Position numbers and translations under genes: made by a program
Assembly: GCA_947444305.1 (NCBI GenBank)
Contig: CANEZP010000001.1
Location: forward strand, 383,630-447,629
Length of the DNA stretch: 64,000 nucleotides
From: Pseudobdellovibrionaceae bacterium
GTDB lineage: Bacteria; Bdellovibrionota; Bdellovibrionia; Bdellovibrionales; UBA1609
Reading direction: 5' to 3'
Notes under the pieces: model-generated
The model's input: the letters and a program-made list of their open reading frames with translations, nothing else
Told to the model about the DNA's origin: nothing
Database searches by the model: none
Shown: positions 9,544-19,622 of the stretch, piece by piece
Layout: each line of letters opens with the position of its first letter
Position numbering within the stretch: the first letter of the stretch is position 1

Positions 9544-9553
9544 AAATACCTCC
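9543..9553 (-). promoter_or_regulatory. Ribosome-binding site that supports an ATT start
   Basis: GGAGG (minus strand, 9549-9553) lies 5 bases before an ATT codon whose frame encodes the Rossmann motif of the reductase gene. There is no ATG, GTG or TTG between the in-frame TAA upstream and this point. The site is as good as any in the window and argues that translation begins here rather than at the GTG 60 bases later. Confidence 0.6.
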
Positions 9554-9630
9554 GAAATTTAATGGTAAACCTAAGATCAAAGATTTCAACAATGCGGTGC
9601 TTCTGCGAAGGGGGCAAGCCCGTAAAGCGG

Positions 9631-10833
9631 TTATTTATGACTTTCGTTCACCAGGTGAGAGGCGAAGGCGAAAGAACTGGTAAAGGCCGGGCTGATGGCA
9701 TTGAGCACGTGCAAGGATCGGGGTCCCTTCTCGACGACGAAGTCCATCTCGAGCCGGCCTTTTGCGGTATCCATCAGTTGCGCACGGATCCCGACTTTGT
9801 AGAAGGAGTCTATGTCTTGCGGGCGCAGGCTCTGCGCCATGGTGGACGCCTCTTTAAAAAAGTTTCGTGCGCGATAGCGGCCCATCTCTTGGAAGGCGTA
9901 GTCACGAAAACCGCCCGGGTTACGCAACAACATCTTCGAGAGGTTCCACGAAATGCTGCCGAAATCTTTAAAGCTAATGTTTTCGAAGGCGCCGTAGTTT
10001 TCGCGGCCGAAGGCGGGGATGGCGGTGGGGCCGAATAAGACTTTGCCGTCGATCGTCCGCGTGATGTGAACTCCTAAGAAAGGCATGTTCACGTCGGGCG
10101 CGGGGTAAATGAGGCGGGTGATTTTTTTGGCGTACGTTTCGGTCGCTTTCCAGTAAAGACCCTTAAAGGGTAGAATGCGATATTTCAAGCCGACGCCGAA
10201 CGCGTGCGCGATTTTGTCGGCGTAAGTGCCCGCGGCATTAAACAGAAAACCGAATCTGTAAGCACCGCCGTTGGCCGTATGGATCGTTGTCTTAAGTTGA
10301 TCGACCTTCAACACCTCTGCGCCGAACACGACCTCCGCGCCGCGGCGCCGAACATCTTCGAGCAGCTTTTGCATAACCGCTTTCGAATCGATCACGGCGG
10401 TGTCGGGCGACCAAATGGCGTAACCATGAGACTTGGCTTCGGGCTCTAGCTCCTTCAGCTCATTGAGGTCTACTTTTCGCGCGACGACGCCGTTCTCGGT
10501 CGCGCGTTTGAGTAAAGTCTCGAGCGTACCGACCGTGTCGGGCCTAGTCGCGACGATGACCTTGCCGCATTTTAGAACGGGAAGGTCGTTTTCCTCGCAG
10601 TATTTAAGCATGCGCCGGGCGCCTTCAACGCAAAACCGCGCCTTAAGTGAATCGCTGGAGTAATAAATCCCGGCGTGCACGACGCCCGAGTTGCGGCCGC
10701 TGGCGTGTTGACCTACGTGCGGTTCCTTTTCAAGAACGAGAATTCTACCGGCCTTCGATTCCGAAAGCTCGCGCGCTAACGTCAGCCCCACGACGCCGGC
10801 GCCGACGATGATGTAATCGTAAGATTGCGACAT
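9631..10833 (-). CDS. lhgO: L-2-hydroxyglutarate oxidase-like FAD oxidoreductase
   Basis: A 400-residue DAO-fold flavoprotein. IIVGAGVVGLTLARELSE at the N-terminus binds FAD, followed by LEKEPHVGQHASGRNSGVVHAGIYY, which is diagnostic of the LhgO/YgaF branch, and a C-terminal VEKGPRSLHVLNAISPAFTSS segment. LhgO oxidises L-2-hydroxyglutarate to 2-oxoglutarate at the membrane and passes electrons to quinone. It is the first gene of a minus-strand run with the CDP-sugar reductase (87-bp gap) and the GtrB-like transferase, so here it may act on a sugar-derived 2-hydroxy acid instead. The subfamily is clear; the substrate in this context is not. Confidence 0.8.
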   Translation of the reverse strand: MSQSYDYIIVGAGVVGLTLARELSESKAGRILVLEKEPHVGQHASGRNSGVVHAGIYYSSDSLKARFCVEGARRMLKYCEENDLPVLKCGKVIVATRPDTVGTLETLLKRATENGVVARKVDLNELKELEPEAKSHGYAIWSPDTAVIDSKAVMQKLLEDVRRRGAEVVFGAEVLKVDQLKTTIHTANGGAYRFGFLFNAAGTYADKIAHAFGVGLKYRILPFKGLYWKATETYAKKITRLIYPAPDVNMPFLGVHITRTIDGKVLFGPTAIPAFGRENYGAFENISFKDFGSISWNLSKMLLRNPGGFRDYAFQEMGRYRARNFFKEASTMAQSLRPQDIDSFYKVGIRAQLMDTAKGRLEMDFVVEKGPRSLHVLNAISPAFTSSFAFASHLVNESHK

Positions 10834-10902
10834 GCGGCGATTATGAAGTTTTAGATCCGAAATTCCAAGTGTAATTGCCGGAGAAGCTGTTAGCGTTAAA
10901 GA

Positions 10903-12177
10903 ATGAGAAATTTTATTCTGTTGCGCAGAATCGTCCTCGTTGGATTTCTGGTCAACGTCGCGCTTAGCCTTTTCTATTCACTGGTTTTAGACAAAGTGTA
11001 TCCGTTCGACACCTTTTTGTTCCGGCCGCTGGACCGGTTTCAAGATTTCTATACCGCTTTACGTTCAACCATTGAATTAGATCCCTACCGGGTACGCGAA
11101 GTGGTCGATGTACCGGGGCACGCGGGCATTGAAGTGAGCAATTACTTCCCGTTGACGCACGTTTTACTTTACCCTTTCACGCAGCTTGATTCCGCCGTGG
11201 CGCTCGGAATTTTTCTATTCTCATTCGCCGCAAGCATGGGATTTGCCGTCTGGAAGATCTGTTCCAAGCTTGGCTTGGATACCTACGCCCAGCTCGGCTT
11301 TTCGATGTTGGTGCTGATCTTCTTTAATTACCCCGTTTTGTTCGCCGGTGACCGCGGCAATCTAGAGTGCTGGGTGTTTCCGCTTTGCGCAGGGGGCATC
11401 TACGCTTTCTCAAACGAAAAATGGAAACGGGGCGCGTTTTTGATCGGCGTCGCCGCGGCGATTAAAGCTTTCCCGTTGTTGTTCTTGTTTCCCGTGTTCC
11501 GGCAGCGGCGTTACCGAACCGTTGTGTTTTCGGTCGCGACGTTCATTGTTCTCACTTTGGTGAGTTTAACTTTCTTCAAGGGCACGATTTCGTCAAACCT
11601 AGAGTCCATGCGAGTGGCGTTCACCTCGTTCAACGAGTTCTTACTCGCGGGCGGAAACGGGATCACTCATAGCATAAACTTGTTCAGCATGGCCTACACT
11701 TCGGTTATTTTTTGGGAGCAAGATCTTACGCCCGTCTCGGTTCTTCAACCCTGGCGGGACGCGTACCAAATCTTTGTCTTGATCACCTTAGCGTCGTTGC
11801 TCGTCTACATCTGGCGCGCGCGACTCGAAGCTTGGAAGCAGTGGGCGCTGCTCATCGCGGCGGCGCAAATTTTGCCGTTTCCGTCGTTCGATTACCGCTT
11901 GATCTATACGCTCATCCCGCTGACGTTTCTCGTGCTGGATCAAAGCGGGGACCGGCGTCTGCGCAAATACATCTGGATCATGGGGCTGACGATCGTGCCG
12001 AAGGTCGTGCCGTTGTTCGGCGACGTGCGCACGGGCGTGATCTTAAATCCGCTATTGATTCTAGCCGGCGTGGTGATGATCATTCTTGATCCACCGGCTC
12101 CGCCCGTAGAAGTCGCGCGCTCCGTGCACCGGCAGAAAAGCAGGGGCAGAGGCACAGGCAAAGCAAAGCTTAGCTAG
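10903..12177 (+). CDS. GT87-like membrane glycosyltransferase (DUF2029)
   Basis: This 424-residue protein has about ten hydrophobic segments. Motifs fit the GT87/DUF2029 GT-C family: an early acidic FQDFYTALRSTIELDPYR loop, then the GDRGNLECWVFPLCAGG segment, and AAAIKAFPLLFLFPVFRQRRYR near residue 190. GT87 enzymes transfer sugars from polyprenyl-phosphate donors outside the membrane; characterised examples are mycobacterial mannosyltransferases. It is divergent from lhgO with 69 bp between them and closes the polysaccharide region. The C-terminal tail is short, basic and Pro/Arg/Gly/Lys-rich. Donor and acceptor are unknown. Confidence 0.65.
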   Translation: MRNFILLRRIVLVGFLVNVALSLFYSLVLDKVYPFDTFLFRPLDRFQDFYTALRSTIELDPYRVREVVDVPGHAGIEVSNYFPLTHVLLYPFTQLDSAVALGIFLFSFAASMGFAVWKICSKLGLDTYAQLGFSMLVLIFFNYPVLFAGDRGNLECWVFPLCAGGIYAFSNEKWKRGAFLIGVAAAIKAFPLLFLFPVFRQRRYRTVVFSVATFIVLTLVSLTFFKGTISSNLESMRVAFTSFNEFLLAGGNGITHSINLFSMAYTSVIFWEQDLTPVSVLQPWRDAYQIFVLITLASLLVYIWRARLEAWKQWALLIAAAQILPFPSFDYRLIYTLIPLTFLVLDQSGDRRLRKYIWIMGLTIVPKVVPLFGDVRTGVILNPLLILAGVVMIILDPPAPPVEVARSVHRQKSRGRGTGKAKLS

Positions 12178-12201
12178 CACGATTCTTGATAGTTGGGAGG
12201 T

Positions 12202-13254
12202 ATGCTCCTCGCGATCTCGTTTGTACTCATGACTCAGCTGAGTTTTGCTCAGCCCATCGTTACCAATATGCAGGGTTCGTCACCAAATGACCCGGCTTGT
12301 GCTTCGTATTTAGTCCGGGCACACGCGCTTTTGGCGTCGCCGTCTTCACCCGCGGTCGTGAGTGCGTATCTAAAGGAATCACGGGAACATCTGCTTCGTG
12401 GAGGACCGGAATTTGCGGAACATACTCGCCGTTTCAAAACAATTCTGTCTCTGCAATCGATTTGGGAAAAAAGAATCTCCGCTGAGTTAGTGAGGAGCGG
12501 TTTAGTCCCGCATCCGATCTCCGCTCCCTGGTACCTCGAGCGGCAGCGTGCTTTGAAGCACCTTCCGCATCTCGCGCGGTTCTTCCCCTACGGTTACCAG
12601 TTGATCTTTGATCCTTTCGACCTGCTCGAGGATGGTGCCGGCGCGATCGTGAGCAACGACCGAGCTCGTTTGCATTTACCACTGGAAATTCTAGACGAAA
12701 CTAAGCCGCTCATCGCGGAATTTTATTTAGCGCACGAACTCGTGCACGTTCGTTTGAAAAACCATATTTTAAGCCGCTTTTTTATCATCGACCCGAACAT
12801 TGCGGAGTCGGAGAACGTTTCTCACGTCTACCAACTGCAGTTGTCCACCGAAGAGATTTTTGCGTTCACCGTAGATCTCATTAGCTTGCTTGAGTACGAA
12901 AAAAGCGGAGGGCCCATCTTGATCCGGTCCGGCCATCGCGAACAAGATTTAAGGCAGCTCTTAGAATTTTATTTGAGCACGTTACGGCCCATCGTCATGA
13001 AGGAAGCAGGAGCCGGTGTGATTAACGCTGACGGGACGTACCGTTTAGCCGACGCACCATTGATGGTCGTCATCAAGAATGGGGACGCCGCCGAAACTTT
13101 ACCGCGTCATTTACGAAGCGAGTCGGATGCGATGGCCGAGGCTTGCCGCGCGCTGCTCGCGATTCTCGATGCGAGCGGCGACCGGGTCCCGCGCCTGCAG
13201 CAATTTCTGCGGGCGCATGGGCTCGATCCGGATGAATTCAAAATTATATTCTAA
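12202..13254 (+). CDS. Secreted protein with a HELVH putative zinc-protease motif
   Basis: The family is not recognised. From the ATG at 12202 there is a signal peptide (LLAISFVLMTQLSFA, cleavage before QP) and then about 330 mostly helical residues. A HELVH sequence at residues 178-182, inside EFYLAHELVHVRLKNH, matches the HExxH zinc-binding motif. A downstream LSTEEIFAFTVDL could supply the third ligand, as in gluzincins. This would make it an exported metallopeptidase, which is inference from motif only. GGGAGG sits only one base before this ATG, so the in-frame TTG at 12193 cannot be excluded as start. Its stop is 3 bp from that of the convergent acyl-CoA dehydrogenase. Confidence 0.6.
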   Translation: MLLAISFVLMTQLSFAQPIVTNMQGSSPNDPACASYLVRAHALLASPSSPAVVSAYLKESREHLLRGGPEFAEHTRRFKTILSLQSIWEKRISAELVRSGLVPHPISAPWYLERQRALKHLPHLARFFPYGYQLIFDPFDLLEDGAGAIVSNDRARLHLPLEILDETKPLIAEFYLAHELVHVRLKNHILSRFFIIDPNIAESENVSHVYQLQLSTEEIFAFTVDLISLLEYEKSGGPILIRSGHREQDLRQLLEFYLSTLRPIVMKEAGAGVINADGTYRLADAPLMVVIKNGDAAETLPRHLRSESDAMAEACRALLAILDASGDRVPRLQQFLRAHGLDPDEFKIIF

Positions 13255-13257
13255 CGA

Positions 13258-14430
13258 CTAGGCCAATTCCATCTTGGCGATGGTTTGTAACTGCATGTTG
13301 CTCGTGCCTTCGTAGATCTGGCCGATCTTGCAATCGCGGAAGAATTTTTCGACCGGGTATTCCCGTGTGAAGCCGTTGCCGCCGAACAAGTCGACCGCGA
13401 GCGAACAAACTTTTTCGGCGTTGCGCGAAGCGATTAATTTGGCCATGGCCGCGTCTTTCACGAAGTCTTTGCCCATGTCTTTCAAGCGGGCGGCGTTGTA
13501 AACGTGCAAGCGGGTGGTCTCGAGCATGCAACGCATTTCGGAGAGCTGGAACTGCACCGCTTGGAAGGCCGAAATCGATTTACCGAATTGTTCGCGGCCC
13601 TTGATGTAATTGACCGTCGCTTCGTAAGCACCTTGCTGGATGCCGAGCATTTGCGCGGCGATCCCGATGCGGCCTTCATTCAAAGTTTCGATCGCGATCT
13701 TGTAGCCTTTGCCGACTTCGCCCATGACATTTTCTTTGGGCACTTCGCAATTTTCGAACAGCAATTCGCAAGTTGAGGAGGCACGGATGCCGAGCTTGTC
13801 TTCCTTCTTTCCGACTTTAAAGCCCGGCATCGAACGCTCAACCAAAAAGGCCGTGATGCCTTTATAGCCTTTAGTGAAATCGGTGTTCGCGAAGACCAGG
13901 AAAAAGCCGGCTTCGAACGCGCTGGTGATCCAAAGTTTGTGACCGTTCAAAACCCAGTGCGTGCCTTTGTCTTCGGCCTTAAGGCGCAAAGCAAATGCGT
14001 CGGAGCCGCTGCCGCTTTCGCTCAACGCGTAGGCGCCGACCGTATTGGAAGCTAGCATCGGCAAATACTTCGTCTTCTGCGCGTCGTTTGCATTTTTCAA
14101 TAACGCGTTAGTAACCAAAGTGTTTTGCACGTCGACCAAAACGCTGCACGATCCGTCAATGCGACCGAGCTCTTCCACCGCCAAACAGGCCTGGAAGAAC
14201 GAGCCACCGGCGCCGCCGTATTGCTCGGGCGTTTCGATGCCCATCAGGCCCATCTCGAAAAACTTCTTTATGAGATCCGGGTTGATCTGCGCCTTTTGAT
14301 CCATGTCGTTCACTAAAGGTTTAACTTCCCCTTCGGCAAACTCGCGGATCGCACTTCTGAAGGCGGTTTCGTCTTCGCTGGTTAAGGTTAAGGCGGGGCG
14401 GGCGTCAATGGAGTGGTCGGTGCCGGTCAT
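13258..14430 (-). CDS. Acyl-CoA dehydrogenase
   Basis: A 390-residue FAD enzyme that introduces the alpha-beta double bond in acyl-CoA substrates. It has the helical N-domain (PEQYGGAGGSFFQACLAVEELGRIDGS), the signature YALSESGSGSDAFALRLKA, WITSAFEAGFFLVFA, and the C-terminal LFGGNGFTREYPVEKFFRDCKIGQIYEGTSNMQ, where the Glu of YEGTS is the catalytic base. This layout fits short- or branched-chain enzymes (butyryl-, isobutyryl- or 2-methylbutyryl-CoA). Electrons normally go to ETF. It is divergent from the B12-binding subunit gene, which also belongs to branched-chain and odd-chain acyl-CoA metabolism. Confidence 0.9.
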   Translation of the reverse strand: MTGTDHSIDARPALTLTSEDETAFRSAIREFAEGEVKPLVNDMDQKAQINPDLIKKFFEMGLMGIETPEQYGGAGGSFFQACLAVEELGRIDGSCSVLVDVQNTLVTNALLKNANDAQKTKYLPMLASNTVGAYALSESGSGSDAFALRLKAEDKGTHWVLNGHKLWITSAFEAGFFLVFANTDFTKGYKGITAFLVERSMPGFKVGKKEDKLGIRASSTCELLFENCEVPKENVMGEVGKGYKIAIETLNEGRIGIAAQMLGIQQGAYEATVNYIKGREQFGKSISAFQAVQFQLSEMRCMLETTRLHVYNAARLKDMGKDFVKDAAMAKLIASRNAEKVCSLAVDLFGGNGFTREYPVEKFFRDCKIGQIYEGTSNMQLQTIAKMELA

Positions 14431-14483
14431 GCTAAATACCTCAAGGTGTTGACTGATTTCGTGATTAGGTTAAATTCTTCTGA

Positions 14484-14894
14484 ATGCAAAGTCCATATAG
14501 AGTTCTTATTGCTAAGCCGGGTCTCGACGGTCACGATCGCGGGGCTAAAGTCGTTGCGCGTGCCCTTCGCGACGCAGGTTTTGAAGTCATCTACACCGGC
14601 CTCCACCAGACCCCGCAGATGGTGGTCGAGGCGGCCGTGCAAGAAGACGTCGACATCGTTGGCTTGTCGATACTTTCGGGGGCCCACGTGCCGCTCGTCT
14701 CCGCGGTTCAAGAGATCTTTAAGACGCGCAAGATCGATAAACCAATTTTCGTTGGCGGCATCATTCCACCGGATGATGCGAAGCTTTTGCGCACGCAAGG
14801 CGTCGCCGCGGTCTTTGGGCCTGGAGCTTCGACTCAAGAAATCGTCAGCGAAATTCATAGGGTCATCGAAAAGTCGGCAAGCCACCAAGCTTAA
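14484..14894 (+). CDS. Methylmalonyl-CoA mutase B12-binding subunit (stand-alone)
   Basis: At 136 residues this is only the C-terminal cobalamin-binding domain of methylmalonyl-CoA mutase. AKPGLDGHDRGAKVVARALRDAGFEV carries the DxHxxG motif whose histidine ligates cobalt, and LSILSGAHV and VGGIIPPDD complete the binding site. In most bacteria this domain is fused to the mutase; separate small subunits occur in archaea and some bacteria. No catalytic large subunit or MeaB chaperone is in the window, so the partner must be elsewhere. It precedes metF and metH on the same strand, another B12-using context, with 48 bp before metF. Confidence 0.85.
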   Translation: MQSPYRVLIAKPGLDGHDRGAKVVARALRDAGFEVIYTGLHQTPQMVVEAAVQEDVDIVGLSILSGAHVPLVSAVQEIFKTRKIDKPIFVGGIIPPDDAKLLRTQGVAAVFGPGASTQEIVSEIHRVIEKSASHQA

Positions 14895-14942
14895 AAAGCC
14901 TTGCGTCGGTGACGGGGCGGGCTTAAAACTTTCGATACAAAT

Positions 14943-15887
14943 ATGAAAGTTATAGAGCATATCGAAAGTGCCCGCGGGCCATCATTCTCATTCGAAATTA
15001 TTCCTCCATCACGCGGTCGTACCGTTCGTGATCTGATCGAAGTGGTCGAGACGCTCGAGCCGTTCCAGCCCAAGTGGATCGACGTGACCTCGCATTCGGC
15101 TTCGGCTTACTTCCAAGAAGACCGCAAGGGCGTAATCCGCCGCCGGACCTACAAAAAACGGCCGGGCACCTTGGGTATTTGCGGGATCATCCAAAACCGC
15201 TTCCGCATCGACACCGTCGCGCACGTCTTGTGTTTAGGCTTTTCACGGGAAGAGACCGAAGACGCGTTGATCGAACTTAATTACCTCGGCGTCGAGAACA
15301 TCCTCGCGATCCGCGGCGACGGTTTGAACTACGAGAAGAAATACTCGAAGGAAAAATCGGTCAACGAATACGCGGTCGATCTCGTGAACCAATGTTCGGA
15401 TCTACGCGAAGGTAAATACTTAGACGAGATCACCAACAGCGAGCCGATGGATTTTTGCGTGGGCGTTTCGGGCTATCCCGAAAAACATTTCGAAGCCGCC
15501 AACATGAAGACCGACATTGCTTACCTAAAGGCCAAGGTCGATGCGGGCGCGCACTACATCATGACGCAAATGTTTTACGACAACGCACGCTTTTACCAAT
15601 TCGTAAAAGACTGCCGCGAGGCGGGCATCAAGGTGCCGATCCTGCCGGGGCTCAAAATTTTGCGCTCTTTGAATCAATTGAAGTCGATCCCGAAGACCTT
15701 CCACGTCGATTTACCGAACGAGTTGGTCGACGAAGTCATGGCTTCGCCCGAACACTGCGCCGAGATCGGGCAGCGCTGGGCGATCAAGCAAACCCACGAC
15801 TTGATCAACAATGGCCATACCAATTTGCATTTCTACGTCATGCAAGACGCTCACTTGGTGACGAAAATTATCGAAACCGTTCGTTAA
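14943..15887 (+). CDS. metF: Methylenetetrahydrofolate reductase
   Basis: A 314-residue FAD TIM-barrel enzyme that reduces 5,10-methylene-THF to 5-methyl-THF, the methyl donor for MetH. Visible signatures are [11 protein letters not shown] near the N-terminus (the catalytic Glu of the FEFFPP motif), [36 protein letters not shown] and ITQMFYDN-type [16 protein letters not shown], then PILPGLKIL. Length is typical. No clear ribosome-binding site precedes the ATG, so coupling to the upstream gene is possible. metH begins 34 bp downstream and the two are almost surely one operon. Confidence 0.95.
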   Translation: MKVIEHIESARGPSFSFEIIPPSRGRTVRDLIEVVETLEPFQPKWIDVTSHSASAYFQEDRKGVIRRRTYKKRPGTLGICGIIQNRFRIDTVAHVLCLGFSREETEDALIELNYLGVENILAIRGDGLNYEKKYSKEKSVNEYAVDLVNQCSDLREGKYLDEITNSEPMDFCVGVSGYPEKHFEAANMKTDIAYLKAKVDAGAHYIMTQMFYDNARFYQFVKDCREAGIKVPILPGLKILRSLNQLKSIPKTFHVDLPNELVDEVMASPEHCAEIGQRWAIKQTHDLINNGHTNLHFYVMQDAHLVTKIIETVR

Positions 15888-15921
15888 AGCTGAGCGTGAC
15901 GGTTCTGAAAGTGACAGTACA

Positions 15922-18900
15922 ATGATCCTTAAGAAATCCGCGGCGCTGCTGAAAATAGAGAAACGTTTAAAGGAAGAAATCCTGATCCTGGACGGGGCCA
16001 TGGGCACTTTGCTCCAGCGGCTCAAGTTTACCGAGGATCAGTTTCGCGGCGATCGTTTCAAAGATTTCGACCGGGATCTTAAAGGTAATTTCGATCTTCT
16101 CTGCCTGACCCAGCCCGAAGCGGTTTACGACGCCCATTTGGCTTATTTCAAAGCCGGCGCCGACATCGTCGAGACGAACACCTTCAATGCCAACTCTATC
16201 TCACAAGGTGAGTTTGGGCTCGGTGAATACGCTGCGGAAATGAATCGCGCCGCCGCCCAGATCGCGCGCCGCGCGGCCACGGACTGGGAAAAAGCATCGG
16301 GTAAAAAACTGTACGTCGCGGGCTCGATCGGCCCGACCAATCGCACGGCCTCGCTTTCGCCCGACATTTCGAAGCCTGCTTACCGCAACACCGATTTCGA
16401 AGGTTTGCGCCAAGCTTACTTCGAGCAAGCCGAAGCTTTGATCGCGGGCGGGGCCGACATGCTCTTGCCAGAAACGACTTTCGACACCTTAAATTTGAAA
16501 GCCTGCTTGTTCGCGATTCGCGAACTTGAGATGAAACTGGGTCACAAGTTGCCCGTAATCTTGAGCTTAACCGTTTCGGATAAAAGCGGGCGCATTCTCT
16601 CCGGTCAAACGCTCGAGGCCGCGTACTATTCGATCCGGCATTTCGATCCGATGGCCGTCGGCATGAATTGCGCGTTAGGCGGCGAAGAAATGGCGCCGCT
16701 CATGGCCGAGATGTCGCGCTATTCGGAATGTATGATCAGCTGCTACCCCAACGCGGGCCTGCCGAATCCGCTGGCCGAGACGGGTTACGACGAAACGCCC
16801 GAAAGTTTTTCGTCCACGATGCTCGGTATGGCGAAGAGCGGTGTCTTGAATATCGCCGGCGGCTGTTGCGGCACCACGCCCGAACACATCCGCGCGGTAG
16901 CCGAAAAGCTGCGCGGGCTCAAGCCCCGCACGGTGCCCGAGATGCCGAAGACCATGCGTTTGTCGGGGCTCGAACCTTTGAAACTGAACGAAGAAGGTTT
17001 ACCGCAAGCCTTTTACCTCGTCGGTGAACGTACGAACGTCACCGGTTCGCCGCGCTTTTCTAAAGAAGTGAAAGCGGGCAACTGGGATGGCGCGATCGAC
17101 ATCGCCCGCCAGCAGGTCGCGAACGGCGCCAATATCGTCGACGTGAACTTCGACGAAGGTTTGCTCGACGGCGTCGAAGCTATGCGGCATTTCTTGCGCC
17201 TGATGGCTTCGGAGCCCGACGTCGCGCGCGTGCCCGTCATGATCGATAGTTCGCGTTGGGAAATTCTCGAAGAGGGTTTGCGCAACGTCCAAGGCAAAGC
17301 GGTCGTGAATTCGATTTCGCTCAAAGACGGTGAGGAAAAGTTTTTGCGGCAGGCCGAGTTGATCCGCATGTACGGAGCCGCCGTCGTGGTCATGGCGTTC
17401 GATGAGAACGGCCAGGCCGCGACCGTCGACGAAAAAGTTCGCATCTGTTCGCGCGCCTACAAGCTGCTGACCGAAAAGGCGGGGTTTCCGCCCGAAGATA
17501 TTATCTTTGATCCCAACGTGCTCGCCATCGCCACGGGGATGAGCGAACACAACGAGTACGGCCGCAATTTCATCGACGCTTTGAAAGCGATCCGCGAGCG
17601 TTGCCCCGGGGTACGTTTCTCAGGGGGCATTTCAAACTTGTCCTTTAGCTTCCGTGGGCAAAACGAAATTCGCGAAGCGATGCACACCGTGTTTTTGTAC
17701 CACGCGATTCGCGCAGGTCTCGACATGGCGATCGTTAACGCGGGCATGATTCTGGTTTACGAAAATTTAAAACCCGAATTGCGCGAACTTTGCGAACGCG
17801 TAATCTGGAATAAAGACGCCGAAGCCACCGAAGAATTGATTACCTACGGCCAAAACTTGGGCCGGCAAAAAAGCGGCGGCGCGAAACGTTCGGGTGATGA
17901 CCTCGAATGGCGCAAGCAGCCCGTTCAGGCCCGGCTGACCCACGCTCTCGTGCACGGCATCGATAAGTTCGTCGAGGAAGACACGCTCGAGGTTTATAAA
18001 GAGATGGGCTCGCCGCTTCTGGTGATCGAAGGCCCGCTCATGGACGGCATGAAAGTCGTCGGCGATCTGTTCGGCGACGGAAAAATGTTTTTGCCTCAGG
18101 TCGTAAAGAGTGCGCGCGTCATGAAAAAGGCCGTCGCGATCATCGAGCCGTTCATGGAAGCGAAGAGTGAAAAACGCGCGGCGCAGTCGACCTTCGTGCT
18201 CGCGACCGTGAAGGGTGACGTTCACGACATCGGTAAGAACATCGTGTCGGTCGTCCTCACTTGCAACGGTTACCGCGTGGTTGATCTCGGCGTGATGGTC
18301 ACGGCCGATAAAATCATCGACGCCGCCATCCGGGAAAAAGCGGATTTCGTGGGGCTTAGCGGTCTGATCACGCCCTCGCTCGACGAAATGTCGTTCGTCG
18401 CTTCGCAAATGGAAGCCCGTGGTTTGAAAGTGCCGCTGCTCATCGGCGGCGCCACGACTTCGCAATTGCATACGGCCATCAAGATCGCGCCCAACTATTC
18501 GGCACCGGTCAACCACATCAAGGATGCTTCGCTCGTTACGCAAGCCTGCTCGGAGCTGAGCGGTGAGAAACGCGGCGAGTTCGGCGTGGCGCTCAAAAAT
18601 TTGCAGAAGGAAATGCGCGAGAGCTACGCCAAACGCTCGCAGGCCCGTAAAGTTTTGTCTTTAGGTCAGGCACGCGCACGCGGTTTGAAGACCGATTGGG
18701 CAAAGAGTTTTCGTGCGAAGCCTACGCGCACCGGCGCCTTCGACCTTCCGGTCAGCCTTTCGGAGCTGGTGCCGTACATCGATTGGGGCCCGTTCTTCTG
18801 GACTTGGGATCTTAAAGGCAAATACCCCGGCATATTAGAACACCCGAAATACGGCGAGTCGGCCCGAAGCCTTTTCGCCGACGCTCAAGCCATGCTTAAA

Positions 18901-19584
18901 AAAATGGTCACGGAAAAATGGACCGAGCCGCGCGCACGTCTCGGCATCTTCAAAGCGCACAGCCAAAACGAAAGCGTCTTGCTCGAGACCGAGTCGATCC
19001 ATTTCATGCGGCAACAGGCCGAGCCCGAGAAGGCCGAGGCTTTGCTCATGTGCCTAAGCGATTACGTCGCGCCGAAGGGTTTCGAAGATTACATCGGCAC
19101 TTTTGCCGTGACCTCGGGCCGCGGTTTGAATGCACGCGCCGACGCTTTCGAGAAAGCCGGCGACGATTACAATTCTATCTTGGTAAAAGCCTTAGGCGAT
19201 CGTTTGGCCGAAGCGCTGGCCGAATACGCGCACGTCAAATTTCGTGAAATTTGCGGCGTTAAAGAAGATCTTTCGATCGAACAGCTCATCAACGAAGACT
19301 ATCAGGGCATCCGGCCCGCACCGGGCTACGCCGCGTGCCCCGATCACACTTTGAAAACTCAAATCTGGAATTTGCTCGGCGGCGAAAAAGCCACCGGCAT
19401 CGCTTTGACCGAGTCGTTCGCGATGGACCCGGGCTCGAGCGTTTCGGGTTTCATGTTCCTGCATCCCGAAGCGCGCTACTTTTCGGTCGGCATGATCGCC
19501 GACGACCAGTGGGAAGCCTTAGCCAAACTCAAGAACACGACGCCCAAGCAGATCGAACGATGGGTCGCCTTCCAGCAAATCTAG
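15922..19584 (+). CDS. metH: Cobalamin-dependent methionine synthase
   Basis: Full length at 1220 residues, with the four MetH modules in order. The homocysteine domain comes first ([17 protein letters not shown] near 250 and [11 protein letters not shown] near 315 for zinc cysteines). The pterin-binding barrel is about 345-610 ([29 protein letters not shown]). The B12 domain is about 650-890 with [11 protein letters not shown] (DxHxxG, cobalt-ligating His), [13 protein letters not shown] and [12 protein letters not shown]. The activation domain for SAM-dependent reactivation follows ([31 protein letters not shown]). It transfers the methyl group of 5-methyl-THF to homocysteine. No B12 riboswitch is evident upstream. 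Confidence 0.97.
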   Translation: MILKKSAALLKIEKRLKEEILILDGAMGTLLQRLKFTEDQFRGDRFKDFDRDLKGNFDLLCLTQPEAVYDAHLAYFKAGADIVETNTFNANSISQGEFGLGEYAAEMNRAAAQIARRAATDWEKASGKKLYVAGSIGPTNRTASLSPDISKPAYRNTDFEGLRQAYFEQAEALIAGGADMLLPETTFDTLNLKACLFAIRELEMKLGHKLPVILSLTVSDKSGRILSGQTLEAAYYSIRHFDPMAVGMNCALGGEEMAPLMAEMSRYSECMISCYPNAGLPNPLAETGYDETPESFSSTMLGMAKSGVLNIAGGCCGTTPEHIRAVAEKLRGLKPRTVPEMPKTMRLSGLEPLKLNEEGLPQAFYLVGERTNVTGSPRFSKEVKAGNWDGAIDIARQQVANGANIVDVNFDEGLLDGVEAMRHFLRLMASEPDVARVPVMIDSSRWEILEEGLRNVQGKAVVNSISLKDGEEKFLRQAELIRMYGAAVVVMAFDENGQAATVDEKVRICSRAYKLLTEKAGFPPEDIIFDPNVLAIATGMSEHNEYGRNFIDALKAIRERCPGVRFSGGISNLSFSFRGQNEIREAMHTVFLYHAIRAGLDMAIVNAGMILVYENLKPELRELCERVIWNKDAEATEELITYGQNLGRQKSGGAKRSGDDLEWRKQPVQARLTHALVHGIDKFVEEDTLEVYKEMGSPLLVIEGPLMDGMKVVGDLFGDGKMFLPQVVKSARVMKKAVAIIEPFMEAKSEKRAAQSTFVLATVKGDVHDIGKNIVSVVLTCNGYRVVDLGVMVTADKIIDAAIREKADFVGLSGLITPSLDEMSFVASQMEARGLKVPLLIGGATTSQLHTAIKIAPNYSAPVNHIKDASLVTQACSELSGEKRGEFGVALKNLQKEMRESYAKRSQARKVLSLGQARARGLKTDWAKSFRAKPTRTGAFDLPVSLSELVPYIDWGPFFWTWDLKGKYPGILEHPKYGESARSLFADAQAMLKKMVTEKWTEPRARLGIFKAHSQNESVLLETESIHFMRQQAEPEKAEALLMCLSDYVAPKGFEDYIGTFAVTSGRGLNARADAFEKAGDDYNSILVKALGDRLAEALAEYAHVKFREICGVKEDLSIEQLINEDYQGIRPAPGYAACPDHTLKTQIWNLLGGEKATGIALTESFAMDPGSSVSGFMFLHPEARYFSVGMIADDQWEALAKLKNTTPKQIERWVAFQQI

Positions 19585-19622
19585 CGGAAGCTCGGGGAAT
19601 TGGCCGTACGTTCACGCTGTGT

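Noticed and set aside
14895..14942. Cobalamin or SAM riboswitch before metF
   Set aside because: Only 48 bp are available between genes, too short for either class, and no B12-box sequence is visible.
17767..18543. 258-codon minus-strand frame opposite metH
   Set aside because: Lies wholly inside a well-conserved catalytic domain of metH and has an unnatural composition.
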